Source: Azadirachta indica
Taxonomy: Eukaryota; Streptophyta; Magnoliopsida; Sapindales; Meliaceae
Length of the DNA stretch: 64,000 bases
Reading direction: 5' to 3'
Assembly: GCA_022749755.1 (NCBI GenBank)
Contig: CM040447.1
Coordinates: 4,424,545-4,488,544, forward strand
A model generated the notes under the pieces. It saw nothing but the letters and a program-made list of their open reading frames with translations, was not told the origin of the DNA and made no database searches. Below, piece after piece: positions 13,191 to 25,762 of this stretch (positions are counted from its first letter, which is position 1; the number at the start of each line of letters is the position of its first letter). The position numbers and the translations under genes are program-made.

Positions 13191-13722
13191 AATGATGGTT
13201 ATGCAACTCTTCAAATGCATCTAACAATTCATCGTATGAACGAGAAGGTTCAAAATCATTTACCTCATTATCTCCTAATGCCATGAAGCACAAGTTAGTG
13301 TTTTCATTTTTGTTCTCATCAGCTTTATGCTTTACGTTGTAGTTCATGAAAGGTTGGTGATGACCATCAAATAAGTCCATAGCCTCTTTTGTTTGATTAG
13401 TAACTTCATAAAATTCTTGCAAGGCTAACCAAATATCATGAGCGAAATTGAACATAGAAAATTTATTTACATTATTTCTACTTAATGCATAAGACAAAAT
13501 ATTTAAAGCTCTAGAATTTAAAGATGCATTTTTCCTATCTATGTCACTCTATTAGTTTATGAATTTGGGAATAAATTTATTATCAACAACAACATCCCCA
13601 ATTTCATAACCTATAGATTGTAAAAATACTCTCATTCTAGCCTTCCAATAAGGATAATCATTTCCATCAAAAAATGAAGGCGTAGAGGTGGATTGACCTT
13701 CTACATATCCTAGGGTTGCCAT
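13183..13722 (-). pseudogene. Copia gag, N-terminal part (UBN2-type), broken
   Basis: The ATG at 13722 lies just after the primer site. Early residues include GYVEGQSTSTPSFFDGNDY and PYWKARMRVFLQS, the usual start of this plant Copia Gag family, which packages element RNA into particles. Two adjacent stops follow at about codons 62-63, then the frame continues (SYALSRNN, FAHDIWLALQEFYE) to 13183, where a deletion joins it to the 3' LTR. The zinc knuckle is absent. Not functional. Confidence 0.8.
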
Positions 13723-13764
13723 TGGATCTACTCTAAGATGATTAATCTTTCACAAGAGAACCGA

Positions 13765-13776
13765 GCTCTGATACCA
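13765..13776 (-). other. Primer-binding site, initiator Met tRNA
   Basis: The minus strand reads TGGTATCAGAGC, the standard plant Copia primer site, two bases inside the LTR end. Confidence 0.9.
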
Positions 13777-13778
13777 AT

Positions 13779-15384
13779 TGAAATATCACTAAAACAACCC
13801 AAGAGGACGGTGAATTGGGTTTTTAAGGAATTTAACACTTTTAGAGCAACCCAACAACTAATACCAAGCAATTTGAATTCTTTCTTAAGTGCAATAGAAT
13901 AAATTCAACAAATAACTCAATAATCAATATGTAAATTATCACAATTCAACCTCGAGTGTATGTGGAAAATGTTTACAACAATAATAAGCATATAAATAAT
14001 AATAAAGAGTATAGGGAGAGAGATCAAACACAATAGTTTTTACGCGGTTCAGAACACAATAGTTTTTACGTGATTTAGTAAACTTTGGCCTACGTCCGCG
14101 CCTCCAAGTTCACCCCCTTAAGGATTCTACTAAAATGCCTTCAACTCAAAGCAAGTAAATACAACAGCAAGTAAACTTTCGGGTGCCACTTAAACCATAC
14201 ACTAAGAGGACTTGAGCGGTTGCCTCTTCAACCTCTACAACCAAGTGACTTAAGGGTGTCACTTAAACATTATCTCGAATGTGTTTCTCTCACACTCAAT
14301 GTCACAATAATTATACAGACGTAACTTTGATAAAAGAATTTTATCAAGAAAAAATACAAACACTCCTTTTTAAAGAATAATACAAATGAAAAACTAGAGT
14401 GTGTATGAATTAGATATTTGATTTACAAATGAAAGTTCAAATATTTGTAATGCACTTGTAAAATAAATTTTCTAAACTTCCCAAACATGCAAAAGTCGTT
14501 CTAAGTAAGTTTAAACTAGTATTTATAGTAACACTTAGAAAACTAGCCGTTACTAGCCGTTACTAGCCGTCAAGGGTTAAAAATTCAAATTTTTGTGCAT
14601 TTCGGTCGATCAAGTAAAAATCAGAAACCTTATAATGAAAATTCAAAAAATCAGTTTACCGATCTATAAGGATTGATTGACCGACCGGTTTAGTTCAGTC
14701 GACCAAGTGGTTTGATTCGGTCGATCAACCCAAAAACCCTACATTCTGCCATTGATTTAGTTGATCAATTAGTCTAGTTCGATCGATCAAATCGATCTGA
14801 ACCGGTTCTAATAGACCAAATTTTTCTGAAATGGTTTTCTGGCAGTTTTGAAAACTTTACATTTTGGTCCATTTTCAAGGTTTGAAAATCTTGCAATTTG
14901 GTCCATATTCCAGGTTTGAAAAAATTGCATTTTGGTCTGATTTTCAAGTTTCAAAATTTTCATTTTGGCTTATAAAAGAAAGACTATTTTCACATATTCA
15001 AAATATTTATTTCAAAACCATATAGTCATTTGAATTTTTTAAAAGATTTAAAAATTATTTATTTTAATGAAAAATAAATTTAAGTTTTTAAGAGCAAATC
15101 AATATTTAATTTTGAAAGACACATTACAAAATAAAATTCATCTAATATGTGCGTCTTCAATTCTTTATATCTTTTCTTCAAATTGTTGTTAGGGATTCCA
15201 ATTTTGCTCTTCACAAATGCTTTCATTTTGGATGTTCTTTGGATGTTCTTTTTATCTTCACAATTGCTTTTCAAATTCTTCATACTAAAAATATAACAAT
15301 AAATGCTATAAGAAGAATATGTTAGTTAAGAATATCAATGTTTGTTATCATCAAAACAATAGATTATGAGCCATAAAGCTAACA
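13779..15384 (-). repeat. 5' LTR of the Copia element
   Basis: On the minus strand it starts TGTTAGC at 15384 and ends TTTCA at 13779, directly before the primer site. The LTR carries many tgatcg/gaccg-type short repeats at 14600-14820 and a 'tactagccgt' triplet at 14547-14575. Confidence 0.85.
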
Positions 15385-15719
15385 GAAAAACTGTGCTATT
15401 TAGTAACTAATCTAGGACTAGGATTTGACTCTTAATAACCTTTCAGCTATAAGGTTTGACTATTTTAAATTTGAAAAGATCATTTAGTGCCTTCATGTCA
15501 ATGGTACTAACTTATAGATCATAATTGTTAAAGACAATAAAATTTTATTATAGAAGGTTTGGATATGTTAAAATCTTGAGTCTCGAAATGGAGAGAAATT
15601 TACACGAATAGTTATTAATTATTGCACATATTTGTGAAAAGTCTTCAATGCATTAAGTTAATATTATTCTCTTTTGAAAGTTTTTCAACTTTATGTTATG
15701 GATTAAAGCAAGCTATTTA

Positions 15720-16091
15720 TTAGTTTGGTGAATGAATAATACACTCATGCCAAACAGGACCACTCCTAGCAAGAATCTCTGTATTATTTTTCTCAGGGTA
15801 ATATGGTGCAGTTACTTGCACAAACTTATCGTGGCAAGCCCATCCTTCAACTATAAGTTGTTGGCAACATTCAAGAGATAGATTTTCATGCTTGTATACA
15901 CTCACTTTGATAGCCTTGCCACATGCTGGTTATAACTTGGTTTCACAATGCTTAAGAAAATCGTGAGTTTTCTTTGGTAGTAAAGGTAAAGGCACAAGAT
16001 CTTTAGCTACCACAAGAACTGATGAGAGCATGACAAATATACTAAAAAGCAAAACAAATCTCTCAAAAGGTTGGAACTCTATGCTTGGCAT
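15720..16091 (-). pseudogene. Secreted cysteine-rich protein, probable ECA1/prolamin-like family, broken copy 2 (block B)
   Basis: The frame runs 123 codons from the ATG at 16091 to a TAA, with a single internal stop at codon 54, where copy 1 has Gln (CAA), so one C-to-T change broke it. Residues 12-29 form a clear signal peptide (FVLLFSIFVMLSSVLVVA). Six cysteines follow at 49, 57, 75, 76, 86 and 117, spaced C-x7-C-x17-CC-x9-C-x30-C. This resembles prolamin-like/ECA1-type secreted peptides; the function is not known from sequence. About 490 bases of apparently original upstream DNA (16092-16590) remain, unlike copy 1. A GTG or downstream restart would lack the signal peptide. It is close enough to intact that a functional allele elsewhere is plausible. 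Confidence 0.62.
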
Positions 16092-16689
16092 ATTGCTTGT
16101 ATACGTTTCGTCCCAAATATTTTTTAAAGGGGATAGTTTTTTGAATGAAAGAAAAAGTATTGGAACAACCTCTTATATATGATGATACATCGATGTTTTA
16201 CGATTTTTTATAAACTTGGTAGGTGATATTTTTATTAATCTCATTTATTTGAAGTTAAGAATATTAACAAATGTTATTTACTTTGTGAATTAAATGCATT
16301 AAATTTAAAACCTTGTGCTTAAGGATTGATTTTAACGTTTCCTTTTTCACTGGCTTAATATGTAATAATTTTTTATGACCTAAGGTACCAAAGCTATTAT
16401 TGTCAAATTCATTAATAGTGATTCAAGTTTTATTTTTCTTTATTGTAAGTGAACAATTAAAAGTAAACAAAATTGTTGGGTTAACTTAAAAAATAGTCAA
16501 CATCCCTTACATATTTTAAACATGTTCTGTTCAGTTTGGCCATTAATTTATTTAAGGAATCTAATAAATATCATTGGTCTACAAACCAATAATTCTAGAG
16601 AATATGTACAACTTTTACATGAAATAGGTTACATATATATATATATATATATCTTACTCATTAAGTTTAAGGTAAGCGTATTACTATAA

Positions 16690-17330
16690 TTTGTAGAAAA
16701 CTAGCTACAGACCTTAATCAAAATAAAAGATATGATTTTTTCTAAATAATTTATTTACGCAAAAATTTTAGTATATGGAAAAGTAATTTACGTGATTCAA
16801 AATTTTAATTGGTTTAAAAAAAAAGAACTTGTTTAATTTATTCTTTAAAAGCAGTTTTTGAAAATTAAAATACTGAATTGTAAATTTAAAATTTTGATTT
16901 TAAAAATGATTCATACATATTATTTAAAAAAAATAATTTAAAATTTTAGAAATAAATGTTTAGCACAATATTTAAAAACATGTTTTCCATTTGTGTCATC
17001 AGTAATTTTATTAAACAGCAAATTATATATATCACAAATATAAAATAAAACATATAGATGTCAATAGTTCATAAAAACAATGAACTCATCCAGATAATCC
17101 CCATTATGAATTAATTATAAATAAATATTTATTCATAATTATGAATAGCAAATTATAAAATATAACAATAAAATTAATCAAGTATTATACAAGAACCCAA
17201 TTTTGTCTTTGTATACAATGATGTGTAAACAAGCAGGAAAGATTCTTCCAAATTTCTTTTTTTCTTTTTCTTTGAACTTTTAGAAAGGATTTTCATTTTT
17301 ATGATAATCATCAAATAAGAAACGATATTT
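16690..17330. repeat. Repeat Y, copy 4
   Basis: Followed by Z as at 545-1150. It also shares the preceding AT-microsatellite and 'actcattaagttta' context with that copy. Confidence 0.7.
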
Positions 17331-17374
17331 CTTCCTTTTTTCTTGATAATTAATTATAATAAATACATATGATA

Positions 17375-18935
17375 TGAAAGAAAATTTTTGAGTTTTGTAA
17401 AAGAGTGAATTTACAATAGAGTGAGAGAAAAAATAGAAATACATGAGAAAGAAAAAAGAGAGGTCATTTCTTTTTATAGAGTTCAATTATAACTTAATAA
17501 TAGTAGATAGAGTTTTAAAAAACTAAAAACTCTTAAAATTTAATCACTACATTTTAAAATTCTAATTTAAAATGATTTCTTAAAACGAATTTATCACAAA
17601 ATCATCAAATGCATTTTTCTATTATTCTTTCAACAGTTTTTCAAAATAAATTTAATAAACACGTGTTTTCAAAGTTTATGTTTTAAAAAATTAAGAATTG
17701 TATTTAATTCAAATGGGCCCCAAATATTTTTATATACATGTTGGTCTTTTCATAGTGTTTGATAAAATTAAATTGCGATAGTAAATAAAATGTTTATGTA
17801 TATTTAAGTTCATAAATATTTAAAACTTTACTTAAGGCACATTAAGTTTTCAAATACATTTTTGACATATTTGCATGATCCAAAATAAAATTCATTTAAA
17901 TATATTTCAAACTTTCAAAAAAATATTAAAGGCTCACTTAATTATTTTACATTTTATGCTAATTGTTATTTATAGTGAAAATTATAGTACACATTTTTAA
18001 GTTGTTTAAATGCAAATATTGAAGACAGCTAGAAAGAAGCTTGATTTTCAAAAGTTAAAATGTAATTAAATTTATTTTTGACGTTTCAAAATTCTAAAAT
18101 CTTTTGATCAACCTATGTCTACTGTAATTCACAATTTATTATATTAATTTCCTAATATACAGTTTCAAAGAATTAAAAGTAAAATTATATTATTTTAATA
18201 AATTTATTTGAAGATATTAAAGGCCAGTTTGAGATTATTATAGAATTTAAAATAACATACTTTTGGTGTGATGTAAAAATAATTAGTTTTAAAGTGAATC
18301 AATTTAGCATTTAGCAAATTTTATTTTCACAAGTGCTATAAATTTCAAAAACAGTTTTGTCCATTAGATAAATTTTATTGTTAAAATATTACAGGAATCA
18401 TAATTACCAAAATGTACATATTTAAATCGTAATGATGAATGAAATTGAATTTTAGCTAATTGTTTGTTTATGTACACACATAAAACTTTGAAATAATTTA
18501 CAATAAAAAATATAAAATTTTTAATTTTTTTTAAAAAATAAAAAAGTAATAAAAAGAAAAAATATTTTGGTTTTACTAATTTCATTTCTTGATTAAAAAT
18601 TGTTTTAGGGAAAATTTTGGGTTTTTTTAATTTAAAATGGCTATATTTGGTATTATGTTTACAAATAAAACTATTTTCCAAAATCTAATTTCAAAGAGCA
18701 ACTTTTTTCTACTTTCAAAATCTATTATAAAATAAGGTGATTTGATCAAAAGTGATTATGAAAAATTTTTACCAAACACGTACAATGACTTTTAACTACC
18801 CAAAACACTTTTAACTCTTCTAACAGCAATCCTCTCCAAGTTAGATTAAGGTTATTAGGTTTATGTTTGGTTTCGGCATCTTATGATAATACTAAAATTT
18901 TGTTAATGTAATCCATAATGTACAATCCATTTTGT
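17375..18935. repeat. Repeat Z, copy 3
   Basis: Block B copy, preceded by Y and followed by the same Copia-derived DNA as copy 2. Chance minus-strand frames inside it show no recognisable protein. Confidence 0.75.
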
Positions 18936-19119
18936 TGTAATAGATTTATTTGACCTTGTAACAAACTTGCCTATTCAAGTACCAAGGTGTGTATGATACG
19001 TTGTTTTGTTTGGCAAGCATATGTTATGCATTCTATTGAGTGTTTCTCTTCCCGCAAGAAGTCCTTATCAAAGAACCACCTATTATTCCTTAATTTTGGT
19101 ACCTACAAAAATATTCAAA

Positions 19120-19390
19120 TTTTACACTTTGGTACCCAAAAAGCTTTAGACCCTTGAGTTTTAGTTTTGGTTCCCTTTGGAACCCAAATTTTTCTAATGC
19201 CAACATATGCATTTTTCTTAATAGGGCATGGCTCATATAACCAACATTATTACAATAATTTCATGCAATTTTGGAATCATTCATAGAGGTAGCCTTCACA
19301 AAATATTTTTTCAAATTTTTTTTGTTTAATATAAGGCTTGTATCTAGTATTTCCTTTGTCAAAAACACATCTTTAAGGGTCAGGTAAGAA
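19120..19390 (-). pseudogene. Copia gag fragment (block B counterpart)
   Basis: Aligns with 7500-7800. In shifted frames it still shows IWVPKGTK and AFWVPK, the repeated motif after the zinc knuckle of Copia Gag. Broken by stops and frameshifts. Confidence 0.5.
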
Positions 19391-20602
19391 CATAATTGGT
19401 ATCAAATTTGAAGCTCACTCTTTTCATTGCCTTATGCACAATTCTTAACCCAAATCTTCAAAATATATTTGTAGTTTGTGTTTGTAAGCACGATTGGTTG
19501 AAATGTGCATACCTTGTTAACAAATCTTGGCTTATCATTTTGATTGTTTAACCTTTAATTTTTTTAGCCAAGGTTTCAAGGCATGTGTTGTGACTTAATA
19601 TATGTTTTGCTTGGATCGTACATTCAATAATTAATGTGTACAAAACACCTCCCATGCCATCCTATGTTTTGACATGTGCATATTTCTTCATTCATTTTAT
19701 TCATTCATTATGCTTAAACGTATTTGAATTGAAATTTAATCACTCAATGATTAACTTTGTATCCATTTCAAGCCAAATATTAGTGGACTTAATTGTTACT
19801 TATTTTATATTACATTTTGAATTTTAAATTATGTTGTGGCTTTGAATAGAAGAAAAAGGGAAAGAAGAGTATGTAAATGTGGAATGGTTATTATGTATAG
19901 AAGTTCTCTTTCTCTATTCATTGTTATGATAAACTTGTAGGAGATTATTTACTATTTTGTTATTATTTTTGACAATGCTAAAAAGAGGAGAGAGATAAAA
20001 ATTTTTGAAAATGTGTTCTTGTTTGTCAAAAAAAAATTGCAATCTTTTTATTCTTCCAAGTTTTGACTTGTGAAATGAGAAAAACATTTGATATGCAATA
20101 GACTTAGGGGAGATGTGATTTATTTATTAATATATTTTATGTTGCATAAATATCACATGACGAGTGTCTTTTGATTTATACATAGTTTGTATTTAGCTAA
20201 AAATTTTCATTGTGCACTCTTTTAAAACAAAAGGGGGAAAAGTTCTTATTAATTTTATCTTATATTCCTTTATCCTTTGATTTTTAATTATATTTGCTCA
20301 ATAGTTTAGGGGGAGTTTTTTAGCCTGGAAATTTAAAAATATTTCTACAACTTGTTTCTAAATCTTGTTATCATACTTTATATTTGATATTCTTTTTATG
20401 ATAACAAAACGTAAAGTTTAATTGGTTGCCATATGATTCATGATCATATACTTGAATTGAAATGCCTTGTTTGAATGCTCACATGCTTAAATGTTTCATT
20501 TATGCTATGGGGAGCATAAATTTTGGATTTCATGATGCATGGTGAATTCATGAGCTACATTTTTATTGGCAATCAATGGTTGTCATCATAAAAAGGTGGA
20601 AG

Positions 20603-20735
20603 ATTATTAGTATTAAGGCTCCTTATTATTTTTTTGATAATGACAAATATTGATATATTTGATTTATCTAAATTCTTCTCGTAGCATTTGTTGTGACATT
20701 TTTAACATGACAATTTTGAATACAAGTTGATCATC
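20603..20735 (+). mobile_element. Copia LTR start, relic (block B)
   Basis: Counterpart of 8971-9115 with a decayed purine run before it. The terminal TGTTAG has mutated to 'attattag'. Confidence 0.55.
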
Positions 20736-20895
20736 AAAAGAATATCTATGTTGTCGCCACTATGTGATATCTTCGTACATGGCCTTGATTCACGAGGACC
20801 CCTCATTTTTTATGTCATTGAATTCCCTTTAATGAACATGACTTCTCTCAAAGAAATTCAAGTTCGTTTCCTAAAGAACATAACCAAATTAGGCA

Positions 20896-22000
20896 TAATG
20901 GACAGAGACTCAAGGCCGTGATGCTAGGATTTAAGGCTGCGACTCTGCGGGATGCTTTAAATTAAGGCGCGGTTGTAGCTCTATAGATGAAGGCCGTAGA
21001 GCTAGTTCACAATTTTCCTAATTTTAGAAGCCTAAAAAGTTACCATATTGACCCTTTTTAACTCTAGCACATAAATAGATGATGTGAAGACATATTTGGG
21101 GGTTAAAGGCATTGGTATGGAGAAGAAGAAGATTTCGAGATTCAATCAACTCTATTACTAGTACATGCTTATCTTTTCTCTTTAATGTTTAAGATTATGT
21201 TCATTATTTTTCTTTATTTTTAGCATGAAATAATTTCTCTTTTTCTAGGACTAAGATATAGCCTAAATATAAAGTTTTCATTCATACTTTTCTTAGTTAA
21301 TTAATAGTTTATTTTCGTTTATAATTGAGTATTCTTCACTATGCTTAATGCTTCTAAATAGTCTATTACTATTTAGTTGATCACTATTTAATTTATTATA
21401 TTGAATACCATAGCTTGCATAAGAGATAGGAATATACTTTCATGGTTTGTATAGTTGCTAAATGAGATCCACAAAGCTTAATCAACTCTTGGCAGTTTAA
21501 TTCTCATAGGTATATAATGGACTAGCTATCAAGAGTGTTTTTCCTAGACATTAGGAGAGGCTAGTGAAAAGATTAGGGATTCTCGACTATTAATTATAAA
21601 AAATAACCTAATTAACTAGAATTGGGAATTCAATGCTGATTAGTTATGGTAAAATCGGATGTCTTAAAGTCTTCATTATCTAAATTCTTCTTTTATTTAA
21701 TTTGATTTCATTCTTAATTTGATTTTATATTTTTTTAGGTTAATTTACTTTTTTACAGTACCCTTTGTTTCTAAGTTATTCAAATAAAATTGGAATTAAA
21801 CTAATCTCAGTACTTAGTAAACAATCAATTCTTGTAAAACAATATTGTACTTATCGCATATTAGTTGTTAGTAATAACGTGCACTTATGTTTAAAAAATC
21901 TACAACAAAGATTTACGTATGGAAAGAATCATTTAACAACCAAAGAAGATAAAGATTGAAAATAAAAAGAATGTGATACATGAAATACAAATGAGGTTTT
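20896..22000. other. Probable LTR-derived relic
   Basis: Starts with a GC-richer run of 'aaggc' motifs (20915-21000). It ends in a stretch (about 21760-21890) like the ends of plant gypsy LTRs, with 'caattcttg', 'ttgtacttatcgcatatta' and 'gtgcactt'. No coding region, no paired LTR and no target duplication was found, so the boundaries are approximate. Confidence 0.35.
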
Positions 22001-23050
22001 TCCTAGGTGTTGTTTATATGTCATTATATAAAACAATACTATTGTTCTAAATTTGTTTGAATGCTAAATTGGCAACAACTGATTGCAAAACATGCCTTCA
22101 TTGTTGCATTTAGATATCCCATGGAAATAAAAAAGAAATAAGATTTGGGATTTGATACCTACATCTGTAAGAGTACAATAGCAATGAAAGGTGAGGAACA
22201 GATCCTTGGTTTGCTTCTCAATTTGCTTGCTAAGAGGTGATGCATTGATATCACATTCTTGGCTATTGTTTGCAGCCAAAAGAAGTCAAGTTATGGCCAA
22301 GTACTATAATATCAAAATTAATTACACAATCAATAACAACTATATGTATATTTATTATTAAACCTTGAAATGTGGGAAAAACAAAAGAGAAGAGAGAAAA
22401 TTACTTGAAAACAAAAGATGAAGATGTTCTATGAACAACATTGACAAGAATAACAGTTTGGCAACATATCTCTAGTTTGTCTTGTGAAGAATAGATAAAC
22501 AAAGGGATGCATTAATTAAGGGACGCATTAATTAGGAGAGACAATTAGCAACAGAAAAAAGGGATTGTTGTTAGTCATTGCATATTGCAAGCGTGTGTCT
22601 ACAACTTATCTTAGATTTTTTAGTAGAGATTCTCATATATATGCCATACAAATGATAGAACTAGCATTATATTATGCGACCAAAGCTTAATCCAAAGTTC
22701 AAAGCCATGTCATTTTCTTTTTCCTTTTTTCTATATGTAAAAAAATGAAAACAAGCAACTTGTTAATTGAATATGTAACTCAATGAAACCAAATTTTATA
22801 ACATTCCACTTTTGATTACAAGTGAGACTCTCTATTGCCACTCATTTATGTAGAAGAAATATACATTATTCATAATGCTTAAAATCATTTATCTGCGATC
22901 CTCACTTTCGTAAAAATGGGTGCTAATTCCATTTGTTAAATCAAATACCACCAATGTACAAGAATCGCTATATATTCACACACATAGATTCAATTCATGC
23001 TACCTCCATCCATGTTCAAAAATCGAATATCACTAATTCAATCTCTTCAC
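22000..23050. other. Unassigned DNA
   Basis: A 71-codon minus-strand frame at 22064-22279 has exon-like composition and an AG/GT-compatible context, but no family was recognised. A near-tandem 'gcattaatta' pair lies at 22508-22534. Otherwise nothing seen. Confidence 0.3.
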
Positions 23051-23340
23051 ATGCATAATATAATATACATACAATTAAAAAAAAATGTTACTATCGGTAT
23101 ATTTCTTCAATCCATTGGTAGATTTGTCAATTTATTTACTTTTTTCTTCACTTAGCTTGAGTGTATAATCAAATACCTAATTCTTCCAAAAATACTCGGT
23201 GCCTTCATGTCAACGAATTTGTTAAAGAAGGATTGGATATGTTAAAATCTTGAGTCATCAACAAAGAAGCGGAATTTATACGAATACTTTATGAATTATC
23301 ATTCACATTGTGAAAAATCTTTCAAATTTGAAAAAATTTA
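23050..23340. repeat. Third partial copy of the cysteine-rich locus flank
   Basis: 23050-23210 resembles 4640-4760. 23215-23330 resembles 5190-5330 and 15490-15650, including 'ttaaaatcttgagtc' and 'gtgaaaaatcttt'. The match stops before the coding part, so no gene copy survives here. Confidence 0.55.
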
Positions 23341-24480
23341 ATATATTTATTAAAAATATACTAATAAATAGTAAATTAATAGTATAATATTTAAAGACAT
23401 ACTATAAATTTATATTTTTATAAATAATATATTTTTTAATTTTAGCTTACATAAATATAAATTATAATATAATCATAAGTACTGTACCATAGTATATTTT
23501 ATTTATAAATTAATATTTATTTATAATTTATTTTATTTATTTTTAATAACTAATAATAATTAATATTGAATTGTTAATATATTGTAAAATAACTATATTT
23601 ATATTTTATATTTTATATAAAATATATAAATTTATAATATGGTGATAAGATTATATTATAAATGTATTAGAAAATAATATTATGATTTATGCTATTAATG
23701 TATTTTTGATAAACATATTATACTTTGTCAAATTTTAAAAATTCAGTAATTATTTTTGTTAAATAACTATTATTAATCGAGGTATAATTATTATTTTTAA
23801 ATAAATTAAAACTTTCATAAGTATTTTTAAAACTATTAGAACTAATCAGTCTAATAAGACAAGTTTTAAAGAGTTATATGTCTTTTTTTCTATAAAATTT
23901 TCAGTATTACATTAGAAAATAAATACATTTAAAATGTTTGAATTATTAAAATTAAATTAAATTCAAAATTCATATAAAAAATAAACAGGCCCTAAGTCAT
24001 TCTATATATATATATATATATAGAAATAAATAAATTTGTCAATGTTAAATTAAAAAAATAAATACCTTTAAAATGTTTGAATTATTAAATCTAAATTATT
24101 TTTAGAATTCATGTTAAAAAAACAAATAAACACTATGTCCAATACTGTTAGCTAAGTTCTATACCCGATTTAAGTAACATTTATCCAACATCACTAAGTT
24201 CTATACCCTATTTAAGTAACATTTATCCAATATCACTGTAAAGACTTAAACTCTTTTATCATAAGAGAAAAAAAAGATGAATACTTTATCACTAAAATTA
24301 GGATTATAATTTTTTTTTACTAGGATAAGTTAGAATTTATTTTCTACTATATATTAGTAGATATTTGTGTTGTACCCTTAAACGTAACATGCGAACTCCA
24401 TAGAGACGTTTGAAGTAATATATGAATAGAGCGCAATATAATATTTAAAATAACTCTCAATTATTATTAGTTTTTTTTTT
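23340..24480. other. AT-rich spacer
   Basis: No gene. Contains a (TA)n tract at 24003-24022 and a short tandem repeat at 24145-24235, 'taagttctatacc...tttatccaa' twice. Confidence 0.6.
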
Positions 24481-24539
24481 TTTAATTCTGAAATAAGCCT
24501 AGGCAATTGAATAAAATAAAAAGATTCTAGATAGTGATA

Positions 24540-25030
24540 GTCGGAGCAGCATGGTGGGCCTACGTCACTTTTCTTCACAAATCTGAACACATGATCTAAT
24601 CAAATCATAAAACGATAAGCGTGATCTACTGCACCAATCGCACTGCTGCCATACGTGGGCCCATCGTACAATTAATTATTTTGCAGGAAGACTCAAGACC
24701 AAGCACATGATTTGATCTTCATAAAAATCAATTAGACGAATCAAACGCAGCCGGGAAGCCATGAATGTTAGTAGGCCCACCGACTTTCGAGCATAGGTAA
24801 TGGTATGGTGCATGACTGTCGCTTAGACTTGCGATACATAATCACAAAACCACCCCCAATTGTGGACCCCATGTTTAAGTTAGATAACCGACCAAACCCA
24901 AATCTTTAGTTTGGTTGGACGAGATAGTGTATGGGTCCCATTTTCAAGCTTGGGCTTGTGGGAATCCAGATGATGGCATTGTGGTTGGTATATTAGCACG
25001 TGTAACTTTTGTAGACCCCACGTGTTTGTG
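24540..25030. promoter_or_regulatory. TCP/ACGT motif cluster at start of block P, promoter-like
   Basis: GC-richer than its surroundings. GTGGGCCC at 24655-24662 and GTGGACCC at 24862-24869 match the TCP factor consensus GTGGNCCC. CACGTG G-boxes lie at 24997-25002 and 25019-25024, and 'tacgtcac' near 24562. The counterpart in Q keeps the same kinds of sites. No adjoining gene was found, so it may be a promoter left behind. Confidence 0.4.
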
Positions 25031-25762
25031 ATGACATGTGATGGTATCATCTGAATTGATATTTATTTGTTGTTGTTATTCGATAATCATATTATATTTG
25101 TGATTAAAGTTTTTCCATATAGAATTTGTTTGACGATGTTAACAACTATCTTTTATTTAAATTGTATTAATACATTTATCAAAAATATATTTGCAATTAG
25201 TTTTACAAAAATATTTATAAAAGGGTAGAGTTATTAGGACCTAAAATATATTTTGAGTATATTTTTATTCTATACACTTATTTAATAAATTTTAAAAATT
25301 CTTTTTTACTCTTCACGTTATTTCAACGGTAAAAGTTGAATTTTTTCTATTAAATATGTTTGATTACCTCCATAAAAATACTTTTAAAAAACCCAAAATT
25401 AATCCATGTTGTAAAATTATTACTCCTCCACTCATTTTTGTTGGTTAAATTTTCAAAAACTACAATCTATATATTTATTGTAACCCAATAAAAATTTTTA
25501 TTTATTGAAGGCTCAAAATTACAAAAAAAAATTATTTATTAATAATAGCATGTGCATGTCCTTTTTTTTTTTAACTTGATATTTACTATTATGTATCTAT
25601 TAAGATTTTGTTAACTGTTATGGTGCTTCTACTATATTTTAAAAATAAAGTTAAAAAAGTATTTCATAACATTAATTTTTAGTGAAATCATTTAATTTTT
25701 TATTAATATTTGATATCTAATGCTTTCATCTCACAATAATTATAGATTAGAGTCACAGTTAA

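Larger units (their letters stand above)
12723..15384 (-). mobile_element. Copia LTR retrotransposon, internally deleted, inserted only in block B
   Basis: Block A gives the empty site: its DNA around 3765-3773 is continuous where B is interrupted. GAAAA flanks the insert on both sides (12718-12722 and 15385-15389). On the minus strand the order is a full 1606 bp LTR, a tRNA-iMet primer site, the N-terminal part of gag, then only the last ~470 bases of the second LTR. PR, IN, RT and RNase H are gone. The LTR family recurs as relics at 8971 and 20603. The boundaries are directly visible; Copia identity rests on gag and the primer site. Confidence 0.88.
11290..20895. repeat. Tandem segmental duplication, block B
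   Basis: Second copy of block A in the same orientation. It differs by the Copia insertion at 12723-15384, by keeping about 1.3 kb (16104-17390) that A lost beside the small secreted-protein copy, and by lacking the A-only stretches. Contents in order: Y repeat, Copia insertion, broken cysteine-rich gene, Y-Z repeat, decayed Copia gag and LTR pieces. Confidence 0.85.

Noticed and set aside
18364..18681. 105-codon minus-strand frame
   Set aside because: Inside repeat Z; the other two Z copies do not preserve it and it is AT-driven Phe/Lys/Ile sequence.
22064..22279. 71-codon minus-strand frame with several Cys
   Set aside because: Considered as a small secreted peptide, but there is no signal peptide and no recognised cysteine pattern; left as unassigned.
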